A stretch of 64,000 nucleotides of DNA from Ovoidimarina sp963698645 (GCA_963698645.1 CAVORP010000003.1:124001-188000); one strand, 5' to 3'. Shown: positions 39,171-48,865, numbered from the stretch's first letter. Translations and numbers: made by a program. Notes: generated by a model from the sequence alone, not told the origin.

Positions 39171-40792
39171 TGGCGCAGGGGCTACGACTACGTCATCGTC
39201 GGCGGCGGCTCGGCGGGCTGCGTGCTGGCCGCCCGGCTGAGCGAGGATCCCGTCCGCCCGCGTGCTTCTGCTGGAAGCGGGCGGCACGGACCGGCATCCG
39301 CTGATCCACATGCCGGTGGGCTTCGCCAAGATGACCACGCGGCCCGCACACCTGGGGCTTCAGGACCGCGCCGCAGACGCCATGCGAACAATCGCGAAAT
39401 CCCCTATGCGCAGGCCCGCGTGATCGGCGGCGGCAGCTCGATCAACGCCGAGGTCTTCACCCGCGGCCACCCAGCGCGACTACGACCGCTGGGCCGACGA
39501 GGAAGGCTGCGAGGGCTGGGCCTTCGAGGATATCCAGCAATACTTCCTCCGCTCCGAAGGCAACACGATCCTTGCGGGCGACTGGCACGGGACGGACGGG
39601 CCGCTCGGCGTGTCGAACATCGCCGATCCGCAGCGCGTGACGCGGGCCTTCGTGCAGTCCTGCCAGGAACTCGGGCATGCCCTACAACCCGGATTTCAAC
39701 GGGCCGATGCAGGAGGGCGCGGGCGTCTACCAGACGACGACACGGAACGACCGCCGCTGCTCGGCCGCCGTGGGCTACCTGCGGCCCGGCGATGAAGCGG
39801 CCGAACCTGACGGTGGAGACCGGCTGCCTGGTCAAACGCATCACTGTTCGAAGGGCACGCGCGCGACCGGCGTGGAGTATTTCAACGGCTCCGAGCGCAA
39901 GGCAGGCGCGCGCCGAGACCGAGGTGCTCGTGACCTCGGGCGCGATCGGCACGCCGAAGATCATGATGCTGTCGGGCGTCGGTCCGGCGGCGCATCTGCG
40001 CGAACACGGGATCGACGTGGTCCACGATCTGCCCGGCGTGGGCGAGAACCTGAACGACCATTTCGGCATCGACATCGTCGCCGAACTGAAGGGCCACGAC
40101 AGCCTCGACAAGTACAACAAGCCGCACTGGGCGGCCTGGGCGGGGCTGCAATACGCTGCTGTTCAACTCCGGTCCGGTGACCTCGAACGTGGTCGAGGGC
40201 GGCGCCTTCTGGTATTCCGACAGATCCGCGCCGCAGTCCCGGATCTGCAATTCCATTTCCTTGCCGGCGCCGGCGCCGAAGCGGGCGTGCCGAGCGTGCC
40301 CGCAGGGTCGTCCGGCATCACGCTCAACTCCTACACGCTGCGCCCGAAATCGCGCGGCACGGTGCGGCTGCGGTCCGCCGACCCGGCGCGCGCTGCCGGT
40401 GGTCGATCCGAACTTCCTGCCGATCCGGACGACCTGAAGACCTCGGCCGAAGGGCGTGAGGATCATCGAAGGAGATCTTCAGCCAGCCCGCGCCTGCAGA
40501 AATACATCCGGCGGATCCGCCTTCCCGGATGACGAGCGTGAGGACGCCGGCAGGATTTCGAGGCCTACGCCCGCCAGTACGGCCGCACCTCCTATCACCC
40601 GACCTGCACCTGCAAGATGGGCGTGGACGACGATGGCGGTGGTCGACCCGCAAGCTGCGCGTGCACGGCCTCGACGGCATCCGCATCTGCGACAGTCTCG
40701 GTCATGCCGTCAGCCTCATCGGCTCGAACACCAATGCGCCCACGATCATGATCGCCGAGAAGGCCTCCGACCTGGTCCGCGGCAACCGCTGA
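39170..40792 (+). pseudogene. GMC (choline dehydrogenase-like) oxidoreductase, many frameshifts
   Basis: FAD-dependent alcohol dehydrogenase of the glucose-methanol-choline family. The FAD loop YDYVIVGGGSAGCVLAARLS can be read once an extra G near 39181 is removed; GMC signature segments RVIGGGSSINAEVFTRG and SGAIGTPKIMMLSGVGP follow, then SYHPTCTCKMG with the catalytic-region His-Pro and the terminal NTNAPTIMIAEKASDLVRG. About twenty indels, nearly all single insertions, interrupt it. The corrected size is about 530 residues, typical for the family. With the overlapping ALDH it would oxidise a primary alcohol to the acid. Confidence 0.75.
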
Positions 40793-40862
40793 TCCGGACA
40801 ATCTGCGCTGGTATGCGCATGAAATACACATGGTTCCGCATCGCGGTCATGCCCGTTCCGGG

Positions 40863-41687
40863 TCAATCCCAGTCCGGCGCCCAGGGCACAGGTCCTCGGT
40901 CACGATCCGGTATCCGGTCTGCGTCAGCCGCTCGATCCGCGCCATGTCGACGTGGCACAGGGTGAAATCCATGATCTCGAAATTGGCGCGGATGTTCTCG
41001 GGCTTGGTCGACATGGTGTTGATGCTGACACGCCCTTCTGCAGGATCCAGCGCAGCACGACCTGCGCCGGCGGTCTTGCCGTAAGCCTGCGCCGATCTCG
41101 GCGAACTCCGGGTGCTTGAACACCTCGCCCCGCGCGACCGAGGAATAGGAGGACAGCGGAATGCCCACCTCGTTCGCGCCGGCCAGCAGCCTGTCCTGGT
41201 TGAGAAGCGGGTGGAACTCGACCTGGTTGGTGACGAGGGGCACATCGACGATCGGCACCGCCTCGCGCATCATCGCGATGGTGTAGTTCGACACGCCGAC
41301 ATTGCCGCGCAAGCCCCGTTTCTGCGCCTTTTCCAGAAGTCGCAGCGACGGCGCGATGTCGCCGCCGACCGGCGGCCAGTGCAGCAGCAGCACGTCGACG
41401 TAATCGATGCTGCAGGTCCTTCAGGCTTTGCTCGACCGAGGGCAGGAAACGCGTCCGTCGGCGTAATTGTCGGGATGCACCTTGGTGGTGATGCAAAGGT
41501 CGTCGCGCGCGATGCCGGTCGCCGCCAGCGCCGCGCCGGTTTCGGCCTCGTTGCCGTACATCTGCGCGGTGTCGAAGGCGCGATAGCCGACCTCGGCGGC
41601 GGCAAGGATCGCGTCAGGGCCACCTCGCCTGTCAGCGGGATAGGTGCCGAAGGCGCGCTGGTGGTTCTTTTGGAAATAGATGGTCAT
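40863..41687 (-). pseudogene. Aldo/keto reductase, several frameshifts
   Basis: NADPH-dependent aldo/keto reductase related to 2,5-diketo-D-gluconate reductase. The ATG at 41687 starts MTIYFQKNHQRAFGTYP; AFDTAQMYGNEAETG carries the catalytic Asp and Tyr, with Lys in CITTKVHPDNY and His in LLLHWPP. VGVSNYTIAMM and QVEFHPLLNQ follow. The end most like the family is PWAPDWD at 40863. At least four single-base shifts occur (near 41620, 41450, 41415, 41075 and again close to the 3' end). Operator C (41716-41731) lies 29 bases upstream. Physiological substrate unknown. Confidence 0.75.
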
Positions 41688-41715
41688 CTGGTGCCTCCCG
41701 CGTTCAGGTCGCTGA

Positions 41716-41731
41716 GTAACCTAATGGTTAC
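41716..41731. promoter_or_regulatory. Operator C, perfect GTAACC palindrome
   Basis: GTAACC-TAAT-GGTTAC, a perfect 6-bp inverted repeat, 29 bases upstream of the minus-strand aldo/keto reductase. Confidence 0.75.
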
Positions 41732-41817
41732 TTCGCGTGAAAGCTATAGAATTAAAAAGCTTCGGACCACGCTGAGAAATCCGCCTTGATCCGACACATG
41801 GCCTGTGCATAGTGGTT

Positions 41818-41831
41818 TAACTGATTAGTTA
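41818..41831. promoter_or_regulatory. Operator D, TAACT-N4-AGTTA palindrome
   Basis: Perfect 5-bp arms TAACT and AGTTA around GATT, ending 20 bases before the CoA-transferase ATG. It is a shorter relative of the GTAACC site and serves the plus-strand promoter of this divergent region. Confidence 0.65.
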
Positions 41832-41851
41832 CTTGCTGCCGGAGCCAGTCT

Positions 41852-43382
41852 ATGACCCCCGCAAGGAAACAGGTATCGGCCGCCGAGGCGGTGGCGATGA
41901 TCCGCGGACGGCGCCGTTGTCGCCGTGAACTCCTCCTCCGGGCTTTGCTGTCCCGGATGCGGTGCTGGCCGCGCTTGGGCGACCGCTTCGACGCCACCGG
42001 CGCGCCGCGCGACCTGACCACGATTCACCCGATCGCCGCGGGCGACATCTTCGGCACCAAGGGGGTCGATCACATCGCCAAACCGGGCTGCATCGCGCGG
42101 ATCATCGGCGGCTCCTACCCCTCGGGCCCGACCAATGCCGAGCCGCCGCTGATCTGGCAGATGATCACCGGAAACGAGATCAAGGCCTACAACGTCCCCT
42201 CGGGCATCGTCTTCGACATGCTGCGCGAGGCGGCGGCCAACCGGCCGGGCGTGCTGACCAAGGTCGGCATGGACACCTTCGTCGATCCCGATCAGGACGG
42301 CTGCGCCATGAATGACGCGGCCCGCGCCGATCCCATCGTCCGGCGCGAGACCTTCGACGGCGAGGACTGGCTGTATTTCCCGGCCATCGCCCCGGATGTG
42401 GCGATCATCCGGGCCACGACCGCCGACCAGCGCGGCAATCTCAGCTTCGAATCCGAAGGCGCCTATCTCGGCGCGATGGAGATGGCGCTTGCGGCGCACA
42501 ACCGCGGCGGCATGGTCATCGCGCAGGTGCGCCGCGTCGCCCAGAACGGCTCGATCCGCCCGCATGACGTGCACGTTCCGGGCATCCTCGTCGACATGGT
42601 CGTCGAGGCGCCGGACGATGCTGCAGACCACGGCAACGCCCTACGACCCGGCGATCTCGGGCGAGCTGATCCGCCCGCTCGACAGCTTTCACGTCCGCCG
42701 AATTCGGCGTGGCCAAGGTGATCGCCCGCCGCGTCGCGCAGGAGCTTCGGACGGGCTGGGCGGTCAATATCGGCTTCGGCATCTCGGCCAACGTGCCGCG
42801 CATCCTCCTGGAGGAAGGCCAGCACGGCGCCGTGACCTGGGTGATCGAACAGGGCGCGGTGGGCGGCATCCCGCTTCTCGACTTCAAGTTCGGCTGCGCC
42901 GCCAATGCCGAGGCCTTCGTCGCCTCGCCGCACCAGTTCGCCTATTTCCAGGCCGGCGGCTTCGACGCCTCGCTTCTGTCGTTCCTCGAGATCGACGCGG
43001 ACGGCTCGGTCAACGTCTCGCGCCTTGCGGCGACGCCGCACCGCACGGCCGGGGCAGGCGGCTTCGTCGACATCACCGACGCGGGCAAAGCGGATCGTGT
43101 TCTCGGGCAACTTCAATGCCGGCGCGAAGATGCGGATCGACGACGGCAAGCTGGCGATCGACGCGAAGGCAAGATCGCCAAGTTCGTGGACAAGGTCGAC
43201 CAGGTCAGTTTTTCGGGCGCGACGCGATCCGTCAGGGGCAGGACATCACCTATGTCACCGAGCGCTGCGTGGTGAAGCTGACCGAGAAGGGCCTGATGGT
43301 GACCGAGATCGCGCCGGGCGTCGACCTGCAGCGCGACGTGCTGGATCAGGCGGCAACGCCGCTGCTGGTCGTCCGGATCTGA
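41852..43382 (+). pseudogene. Acyl-CoA:acetate CoA-transferase, several frameshifts
   Basis: Class I CoA-transferase of the propionate/acetoacyl type carrying both halves in one chain (about 510 residues after correction). N-terminal half: TTIHPIAAGDIFGTKGVDHIA, then GGSYPSGP and YNVPSGIVFDML. C-terminal half: VNIGFGISANVPRIL and the catalytic Glu in TWVIEQGAVGGIP, ending with YVTERCVVKL. Three insertions near 41898-41990 cancel each other and return to frame; further shifts occur near 42615, 42700, 43090, 43170 and 43215. It exchanges CoA between an acyl-CoA and a free acid, so it should activate an intermediate of this pathway. Confidence 0.78.
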
Positions 43383-43431
43383 GGCCGATGGATGCCGCCC
43401 TGTTTCGCCCGGAACCGATCGGCCTGATCCT

Positions 43432-44224
43432 GTGACCGCGCGCGCCGACATCGATCTCGATCGTGACGGGCCTGTCGCGCATCTGCGGCTGAACCGCCCC
43501 GCAAAGCTCAACGCGCTCGACCAGGCGATGGTGGCCCGCCTTGCCGCGCGCTGCGCCGGAGATCGAGCACGACGCGGCGATCCGCGTCGTGATCCTTTCG
43601 GGCGAGGGCAAGGCCTTCTGCGCCGGCGGCGATATCGAGGCCTGGGCGGGCGAGAGCCCCGAGGATTTCGGGCGCCACTGGCTGCGCGACGGGCATGCGG
43701 CCTTCGATGCGCTGGCCCGGCTGCGGCAGCCGGTGATCGCCGTGCTGGACGGGCACGCGCTGGGTGGCGGGCTCGAACTGGCCGCCTGCGCCGACCTCCG
43801 GGTGGCCGAGGAGCATATCAGGATCGGCCAGCCCGAGACCGGGCTTGGCATCATTCCCGGCTGGTCGGGCACCCAGCGCGCCGTGCGCCGGTTCGGCGCG
43901 CAGATCGTGCGCCGCATGGTGCTTGCCGGCGAGGTCTTCACGGCCGATCAGGCCCTGCAACATGGCATCGTCGATCATGTCGTCCCCACCGGTGCTGCCA
44001 TGGACCGTGCGAAGGAGATCGCCGCGCAGATACTGACACGCGGGCCGCGTGCAACCGAACTGGCCAAGATGATGATCAACGCCGCCGAAGGCGAAGAGCG
44101 CGAGCGTGTCATTGAAACCCTTGCCGGGACGATCGCGGCGGCGTCAGACGAGCTGGCCGAGGGATTGGCCGCCTTTCGTGAGAGACGGCAGCCGAATTTC
44201 GGAAATGAAGGGAACACCCAATGA
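43432..44224 (+). CDS. Enoyl-CoA hydratase/isomerase, one frameshift
   Basis: Crotonase-family protein of about 263 residues. GTG at 43432 starts TARADIDLDRDGPVAHLRLN. The oxyanion-hole segments are GEGKAFCAGGDIEAW and GHALGGGLELAACADLRVA, with PETGLGIIPGWSGTQ following; the acidic catalytic region is present. Reading one C fewer near 43553 restores LAARAAPEIEHDAAIRV. The interval is one base over a multiple of three. It hydrates or isomerises an enoyl-CoA produced from the CoA-transferase product, and overlaps the Dabb gene by four bases. Confidence 0.83.
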
Positions 44225-44532
44225 TCAGGCATTTCGTGGCGCTGCGTTTCAAGGCGGGCACGCTCCCGTCGATAAAACAGGGTTTGATGGACGATCTGGC
44301 AGGACTGTCCGACCGTATCGACGGTATTCTCGATTTTCAGGTCCGTCCCAATATCAGCGTCGAAGACCAGATGGTTCGGGGCTATCGCGATGTGTTCTGG
44401 TTCGATTTCCGCGATACGAATGTACGCGATTCCTATCTGAACGATCCGGTGCATCATGAGATTGGCGGGCGCATCGTCGCCGCGCTCGAAGGCGGGCCGG
44501 ACGGGGTTTTCGTCTTTGACTATGTCGTCTGA
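44221..44532 (+). CDS. Dabb (stress-responsive alpha/beta barrel) protein
   Basis: 103 residues, a single dimeric alpha/beta-barrel domain: IRHFVALRFKAGTLPSIKQG, then NISVEDQMVRGYRDVFWFDF, and final strand DGVFVFDYVV. The HFV...R.K start and central DVFWFDF strand are typical of Dabb proteins, some of which act as cyclases in polyketide-like chemistry (olivetolic acid cyclase), while most are uncharacterised. The start overlaps the hydratase stop (ATGA). Its 3' end overlaps the convergent MaoC gene by 13 bases. Confidence 0.82.
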   Translation: MIRHFVALRFKAGTLPSIKQGLMDDLAGLSDRIDGILDFQVRPNISVEDQMVRGYRDVFWFDFRDTNVRDSYLNDPVHHEIGGRIVAALEGGPDGVFVFDYVV

Positions 44533-44984
44533 CGATAGGCCATGAGCTGGTTCTTTCCTTGCTGAACCAATGTTCCGTCTTTCCGGCTTACGGCAAAGTC
44601 CAGGGTCACGATCCCACGCGCCGGGTTGCTCGTTTCACGCAAATCGCAAACGGTGATCCGGGCCGACAGATCGTCCTCGATCAAGACAGGCTTGCGAAAC
44701 TGCCAGTCCCAGCCCAGCGACGCAATTGCAGTAATCTGGACCGGGGCCGCGTTCTTCAGTCCATCGATGACCGACAGGACCAACAGGCCGTGGGCCACGC
44801 GCCCGCGAAACCCATGGGTCCTGGCCGCAGCGTCGTCCATTTGAATGGCAAACCGGTCGCCACTCAGATCGGCGAAGTGATCGATCATCGTGGCGGTGAT
44901 CTCGCGTGCGGATGTTTCCCACCAGTCGCCCGGCCTTAGAACGTCAAATCCGTAAAGCCCGCGGGGCAGGGCGCGCCCGCTCAT
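44520..44984 (-). CDS. MaoC-like hot-dog dehydratase
   Basis: 154 residues with an R-hydratase fold. The hydratase 2 motif is visible: Asp in HFADLSGDRFAIQMDD and His in RGRVAHGLLVLS. It would hydrate a trans-2-enoyl-CoA to the (R)-3-hydroxy form, in contrast to the crotonase-type enzyme in the neighbouring operon, so the locus holds hydratases of both types. The ATG overlaps the stop of the upstream aldo/keto reductase by four bases, so both are expressed from the promoter near operator E. Confidence 0.85.
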   Translation of the reverse strand: MSGRALPRGLYGFDVLRPGDWWETSAREITATMIDHFADLSGDRFAIQMDDAAARTHGFRGRVAHGLLVLSVIDGLKNAAPVQITAIASLGWDWQFRKPVLIEDDLSARITVCDLRETSNPARGIVTLDFAVSRKDGTLVQQGKNQLMAYRQTT

Positions 44985-45998
44985 CCGGGAACCGGTGCAT
45001 CGTCCCGCAACAGGCGCTTGTGCTTCAGTTCCGCCCAGAACGCTTCGGGAATGTCATGGCTGAACCAGGCAAGGTTCTGTTCCAACTGCGCGACCGTCCT
45101 GGTGCCTGCCATGAAGCAGGGGATCGCCGGATGCGCCACTACGAATTGCAGCGCCGCCGCAGGCAGCGGCACCTTGTGATCCGCGCAGACCTGCTCGATC
45201 TGTCGGACCCGCTCCATGATCTCGGCGGGCGCGGGGGCATAGTTGTATTTCGCACCCTGCGTTGCTCCGGTCGCCAAGAATGCCGGAGTTGAAGCCACCG
45301 CCGACGACGACAGCCGCACCGCGCTCCTCGCAAAGCGGAAGGAAGCTGTCGAGCGATGTCTGCTCCAGAAGGGTATAGCGGCCGGCCAGAAGGAAGCAGT
45401 CGAAGTCATGGGACTGAAGCGCGGCCTCGCAGACCTCCCATTCGTTCACGCCGACGCCGATGGCCTTCACAAGCCCCTGATCCTTGAGGCTCGACAGCGC
45501 GCGCCATGCGCCATCCATCGCCTCGATGAAGACCCTTGGCTGATCCGCGCCGCGGGTGAAGACGTCGATATCGTGGATGAAGCAGATATCCATTCGCTCA
45601 AGTCCCATCCGCTGCAGGCTGTCCTCGAACGAGCGCATCGTGCCGTCATAGGAATAGTCGAAATGCATCGTGAAGGGGGCCGCATTGGTCCATGGCGCGA
45701 AGTCGATCTCGGACCGTCTTGCGGGCTTCAGAAGGCGGCCGACCTTCGAGGAAAGAACGAAATCGTCGCGGTTCTTCCAGCGCAGCGATTGCCCCGTTCG
45801 CAATTCCGAAAGACCATGGCCGTACATTGGCGCGGTATCGAAATACCGTACCCCGGCATCCCAGGCGGTCTGGATCATCCCGTCCGATGTGTCCTCGTCG
45901 ATCTCGCGAAAGATGTTTCCGATGGGGGCGGTGCCAAAGCCGAAGGCCGTCACATCAAGATCGGTTCGTCCGAATTTGCGTTTTGTCTGCGGCTGCAT
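44981..45998 (-). CDS. Aldo/keto reductase, D-threo-aldose dehydrogenase type, one frameshift
   Basis: About 338 residues after correction. ATG 45998 follows GGGAGAG by four bases. QPQTKRKFGRTDLDVTAFGFG is typical of the L-fucose/D-threo-aldose 1-dehydrogenase branch; catalytic Asp and Tyr are in VRYFDTAPMYGHG, Lys in VLSSKVGR and His in DICFIHDIDVF. One extra T near 45267 breaks the frame after GGGFNSGIL; the correct continuation is ATGATQGAKYNYAPAPAEI to a stop at 44981. Enzymes of this branch oxidise free aldoses to lactones with NAD(P). It is cotranscribed with the MaoC gene. Confidence 0.82.
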
Positions 45999-46014
45999 CG
46001 CTCTCTCCCAATAA

Positions 46015-46030
46015 GTAACCAATTAGTTAA
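46015..46030. promoter_or_regulatory. Operator E, GTAACC-type site
   Basis: GTAACC-AATT-AGTTAA, matching the regulon site with two arm mismatches, 17 bases upstream of the minus-strand aldo/keto reductase start. Confidence 0.6.
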
Positions 46031-46108
46031 ATAAGGCAGTCGGCTTGTCCAGGGCAAGGTGATTCTTGTCCACGTTCCGGTTGACGGCATCCTCAACATC
46101 TGTCAATT

Positions 46109-46124
46109 GTAACCAAACAGTTAC
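46109..46124. promoter_or_regulatory. Operator F, GTAACC-type site
   Basis: GTAACC-AAAC-AGTTAC, one arm mismatch, identical in spacer to operator B. It ends 11 bases before the acyl-CoA dehydrogenase ATG, so the transcript start must lie on or next to it. Confidence 0.72.
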
Positions 46125-46135
46125 TAGATGGTGCG

Positions 46136-46936
46136 ATGTACCTTACAGAAACCCACGTTCAGGTACGCGAATTGGCGCGAGACTTCGCCAATGAGGTGAT
46201 CCGGCCCGTCGACGAGGCGCTTGACTACGACGAAAGTCTTTCCGCCGACATCTGCCGGCAGATGGCCGATCCGGGTCTTCTCGGCATCTGCGTCCCCAAG
46301 GAAATGGGTGGCCCGGGTTTCGGCACGCACACCTGTTCGCTGGTGATGGAGGAACTGTCGCGGGGCTACGCATCGATTGCCGATCATTGCGGGCTGGTCG
46401 AACGGATCTCGACCCTTCTGGTGCGCTATCGCACCCAGCCCACGCACGACCAAGACGGATGGGCTTTCAGAGGTGGTAGAACCTGGATTGGCAGTGTTCG
46501 GGTTGCCGATGCGGGTTTTGTCCTTGCTCGTACCGACCGCGAGGCAGGTATTGGAGGCATGTCGATCTTCATTGGGGATCTGCATTCGGATGGTGTGGAA
46601 CGGGGGCTAAAGAAGCAAAAGATGGGCCAACGGGCCGTGCTGGCTTTCAGAATTGCGAAGGCCGGGCTGGAGGCAGCGGTCGACCATGACCGGCAACGCA
46701 GGCAATTCAAAAAGCCGATCGCGGAGTTTCAGGGTGTGCAATGTCCGCTGGCCGATATGGCGGTGGCGTACACAGCTGATGCGGTGACGCTTTTCGGAGG
46801 CGCGCACTATATCAGGGGATTCGAAGTGGAACGTCTTTACGTTGATGCGAAGAACATGCAGATTTACGAAGGAACGGACCAGATCCGGCGCATGATCATC
46901 ACGCGGGAACTGCTCAGCCATGGTGCCGCCGCATGA
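46136..46936 (+). CDS. Acyl-CoA dehydrogenase-like, internally shortened
   Basis: 266 residues against about 380 usual for the family, yet one open frame. Residues 1-95 match the N-terminal helical domain (LLGICVPKEMGGPGFG). The beta domain begins abruptly at GWAFRGGRTWIGSVRVAD, without the expected T-E-x-x-x-G-S-D FAD/substrate block. It continues through GGMSIFIGDLHSDGVERG and KKQKMGQRA, then jumps to the C-terminal helices (RRQFKKPIAEFQGVQ), and again from LADMAVAYTADAV into TLFGGAHYIRGF. The terminal MQIYEGTDQIRRM with the catalytic Glu is kept. At least three in-frame blocks are missing. It may be a decaying gene or a compact enzyme; FAD binding is doubtful. It overlaps the SDR gene (ATGA). 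Confidence 0.75.
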   Translation: MYLTETHVQVRELARDFANEVIRPVDEALDYDESLSADICRQMADPGLLGICVPKEMGGPGFGTHTCSLVMEELSRGYASIADHCGLVERISTLLVRYRTQPTHDQDGWAFRGGRTWIGSVRVADAGFVLARTDREAGIGGMSIFIGDLHSDGVERGLKKQKMGQRAVLAFRIAKAGLEAAVDHDRQRRQFKKPIAEFQGVQCPLADMAVAYTADAVTLFGGAHYIRGFEVERLYVDAKNMQIYEGTDQIRRMIITRELLSHGAAA

Positions 46937-47703
46937 GCGGGCCGGTTGCTTTCGTCACCGGTTCGAGCCGGGGAATCGGTCTGGCCGCCGCCCGCGCATT
47001 GGCGCGCAACGGCTTTGCCGTTGCGATCAACGGTCCGGCAGATGACGCCGAACTGGCCGAAGCGGTTCGTCTTGTCGAAGCAGAAGGGGCCCCGGTTCTG
47101 GGCGTCCCGATGGATGTCACCGATCTGTCGGCCCACGATAAGACCCTGGCGCGGATCGAAGAAGGTTTGGGGCCGCTTACGACGCTGGTCAACAATGCCG
47201 GCGTGGGCGTGATCAGCCGGGGCGATCCGCTGGATGTGAGCCCAGAAAGCTGGGATCGCTGCCTGTCGGTCAACACACGCGCCATGTTTTTTCTGACGCA
47301 GGCCTTTGCCAAGCGTCTTCTGGCGCGCGATCGCGATCCAGAGCAGTTCCATTCGATCGTCAACGTCACCTCTTCGAACGCCAATGCCGTGGCCGTGGCC
47401 CGGTCAGAGTATTGTGCATCCAAGGCCGCCGCCGCGATGGTGTCCAAGGTCTGGGCGGTGCGCCTGGGGGCCGAGAACATTGCCGTTTACGATGTGCAGC
47501 CCGGCTTCATCGCAACGGACATGACGGCCCCCGTGATCGCGCAATACGAAGAACGCGCCAAAGACGGGCTGACACTCTTGCCGCGCGTGGGTCAGCCGGA
47601 AGAGATGGGCACAATTATCGCGACACTGGCCTGCGGAAAGCTGCCCTATACCACCGGACAGGTGATCTCGGCTGATGCCGGTTTGCTTGTTTCGCGCTTC
47701 TGA
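46933..47703 (+). CDS. SDR oxidoreductase, 3-oxoacyl-ACP reductase-like
   Basis: 256-residue classical SDR. Cofactor loop TGSSRGIG (residue 9 onward), NNAGVG near 92, Ser in VNVTSSNANAV, and the intact YCASK catalytic Tyr-Lys; PGFIATDM follows. The ATG overlaps the preceding stop. It may oxidise a hydroxyacyl or sugar-derived alcohol of the pathway. Fourteen bases separate it from the DUF993 gene. Confidence 0.85.
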   Translation: MSGPVAFVTGSSRGIGLAAARALARNGFAVAINGPADDAELAEAVRLVEAEGAPVLGVPMDVTDLSAHDKTLARIEEGLGPLTTLVNNAGVGVISRGDPLDVSPESWDRCLSVNTRAMFFLTQAFAKRLLARDRDPEQFHSIVNVTSSNANAVAVARSEYCASKAAAAMVSKVWAVRLGAENIAVYDVQPGFIATDMTAPVIAQYEERAKDGLTLLPRVGQPEEMGTIIATLACGKLPYTTGQVISADAGLLVSRF

Positions 47704-47716
47704 AGGATTGCAACGG

Positions 47717-48865
47717 ATGAAACTCGCGCTGCCTGGTCCCGATGGACACCTGCAGGATTATTATTTGACCGGAACGCCACTGACCGCGACGCCCCTTGCC
47801 GCGAAGCCGGCCCGAGTGGTGTTTTCCGCAGCGCATGTAGTGGCCGATCCGTTTTCGGATGGCGACCCGGCGACCTCGTCCGTCGTCGACTGGGATGCGA
47901 CAATGGCGTTTCGGCGCTATCTCTCGGGTCTGGGCCTGGGCATCGCTGAGGCTATGGATACCGCGCAACGGGGCATGGGCCTTGATTGGCCAGGCGCGTT
48001 GGAATTGATCACCCGCACCCGCCGGGAATTGCCAGATGCGCTTGTCTTCAACGGATGTGGTACGGATCAGCTTGACCCGAATGATGCGCGTGGCCTCGAT
48101 GATGTGCGCCGTGCCTATCTGGAGCAAGTCGAGGCGATCCAGAGGATAGATGGCCGGATCATCCTGATGGCCTCGCGCGCATTGGTGCGGCAGGCGAAGG
48201 CGCCCGAAGACTACCTGAAGGTCTACAGCGACGTACTCGCCGCCTGCGACCAGCCGGTGATCCTGCACTGGCTGGGCGAGATGTTCGATCCGGCGCTTGC
48301 AGGCTATTGGGGGGCGGAGAGTTTCGACGCGGCCCTTGAGACGGCCTTGGGTGTGATCGCCGGAAATGTCTCGAAGGTGGACGGCATCAAGATTTCACTT
48401 CTGGACAAGGACAAGGAAATCCGGATGCGGCGAAGACTGCCGCCAGGCGTCAAGATGTATACCGGCGATGACTTCAACTATCCCGAACTGATCGAGGGAG
48501 ACGCGGAGGGCTATTCGGATGCGCTCTTGGGCATATTCGACCCGCTTGCGCCCGCCGCTGCCCATGCGGTCACGCTCCTGGGGCAGGGAGATGCCGCAGG
48601 GTTCCGTCGGGTCCTTGATCCCACCGTGCCGCTGGCGCGAACGATCTTTCGCGCGCCGACCCAGTTCTACAAGACCGGCGTCGTGTTTCTTGCATGGCTC
48701 AACGGATTTCAGGACCACTTCATCATGCTGAAGGGACATCAGGCGATGCGCCCCTTACCGTATTTTTCGGAGGTCTTTCGTCTTGCCGATCAGAACGGGC
48801 TTTTCCGCGATCCGGAACTGGCGGTCGATCGCATGCGCGGGCTTTTGCGGATCTACGGCGTCTGA
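47717..48865 (+). CDS. DUF993/DHDPS-like aldolase family protein
   Basis: 382 residues, a TIM barrel distantly related to dihydrodipicolinate synthase. Start ATG 47717. Recognisable elements are ARVVFSAAHVVADPF near the start, GLGLGIAEAMDTAQRGMGLDW, FNGCGTDQLDP, PVILHWLGEMFDPAL and the likely Schiff-base Lys in VDGIKISLLDKDKE, followed by YTGDDFNYPELI. The family is conserved next to sugar isomerase and oxidoreductase genes, but no reaction is established; a retro-aldol cleavage of a keto-sugar acid is the obvious guess. The stop overlaps the start of the next TIM-barrel gene. Confidence 0.82.
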   Translation: MKLALPGPDGHLQDYYLTGTPLTATPLAAKPARVVFSAAHVVADPFSDGDPATSSVVDWDATMAFRRYLSGLGLGIAEAMDTAQRGMGLDWPGALELITRTRRELPDALVFNGCGTDQLDPNDARGLDDVRRAYLEQVEAIQRIDGRIILMASRALVRQAKAPEDYLKVYSDVLAACDQPVILHWLGEMFDPALAGYWGAESFDAALETALGVIAGNVSKVDGIKISLLDKDKEIRMRRRLPPGVKMYTGDDFNYPELIEGDAEGYSDALLGIFDPLAPAAAHAVTLLGQGDAAGFRRVLDPTVPLARTIFRAPTQFYKTGVVFLAWLNGFQDHFIMLKGHQAMRPLPYFSEVFRLADQNGLFRDPELAVDRMRGLLRIYGV

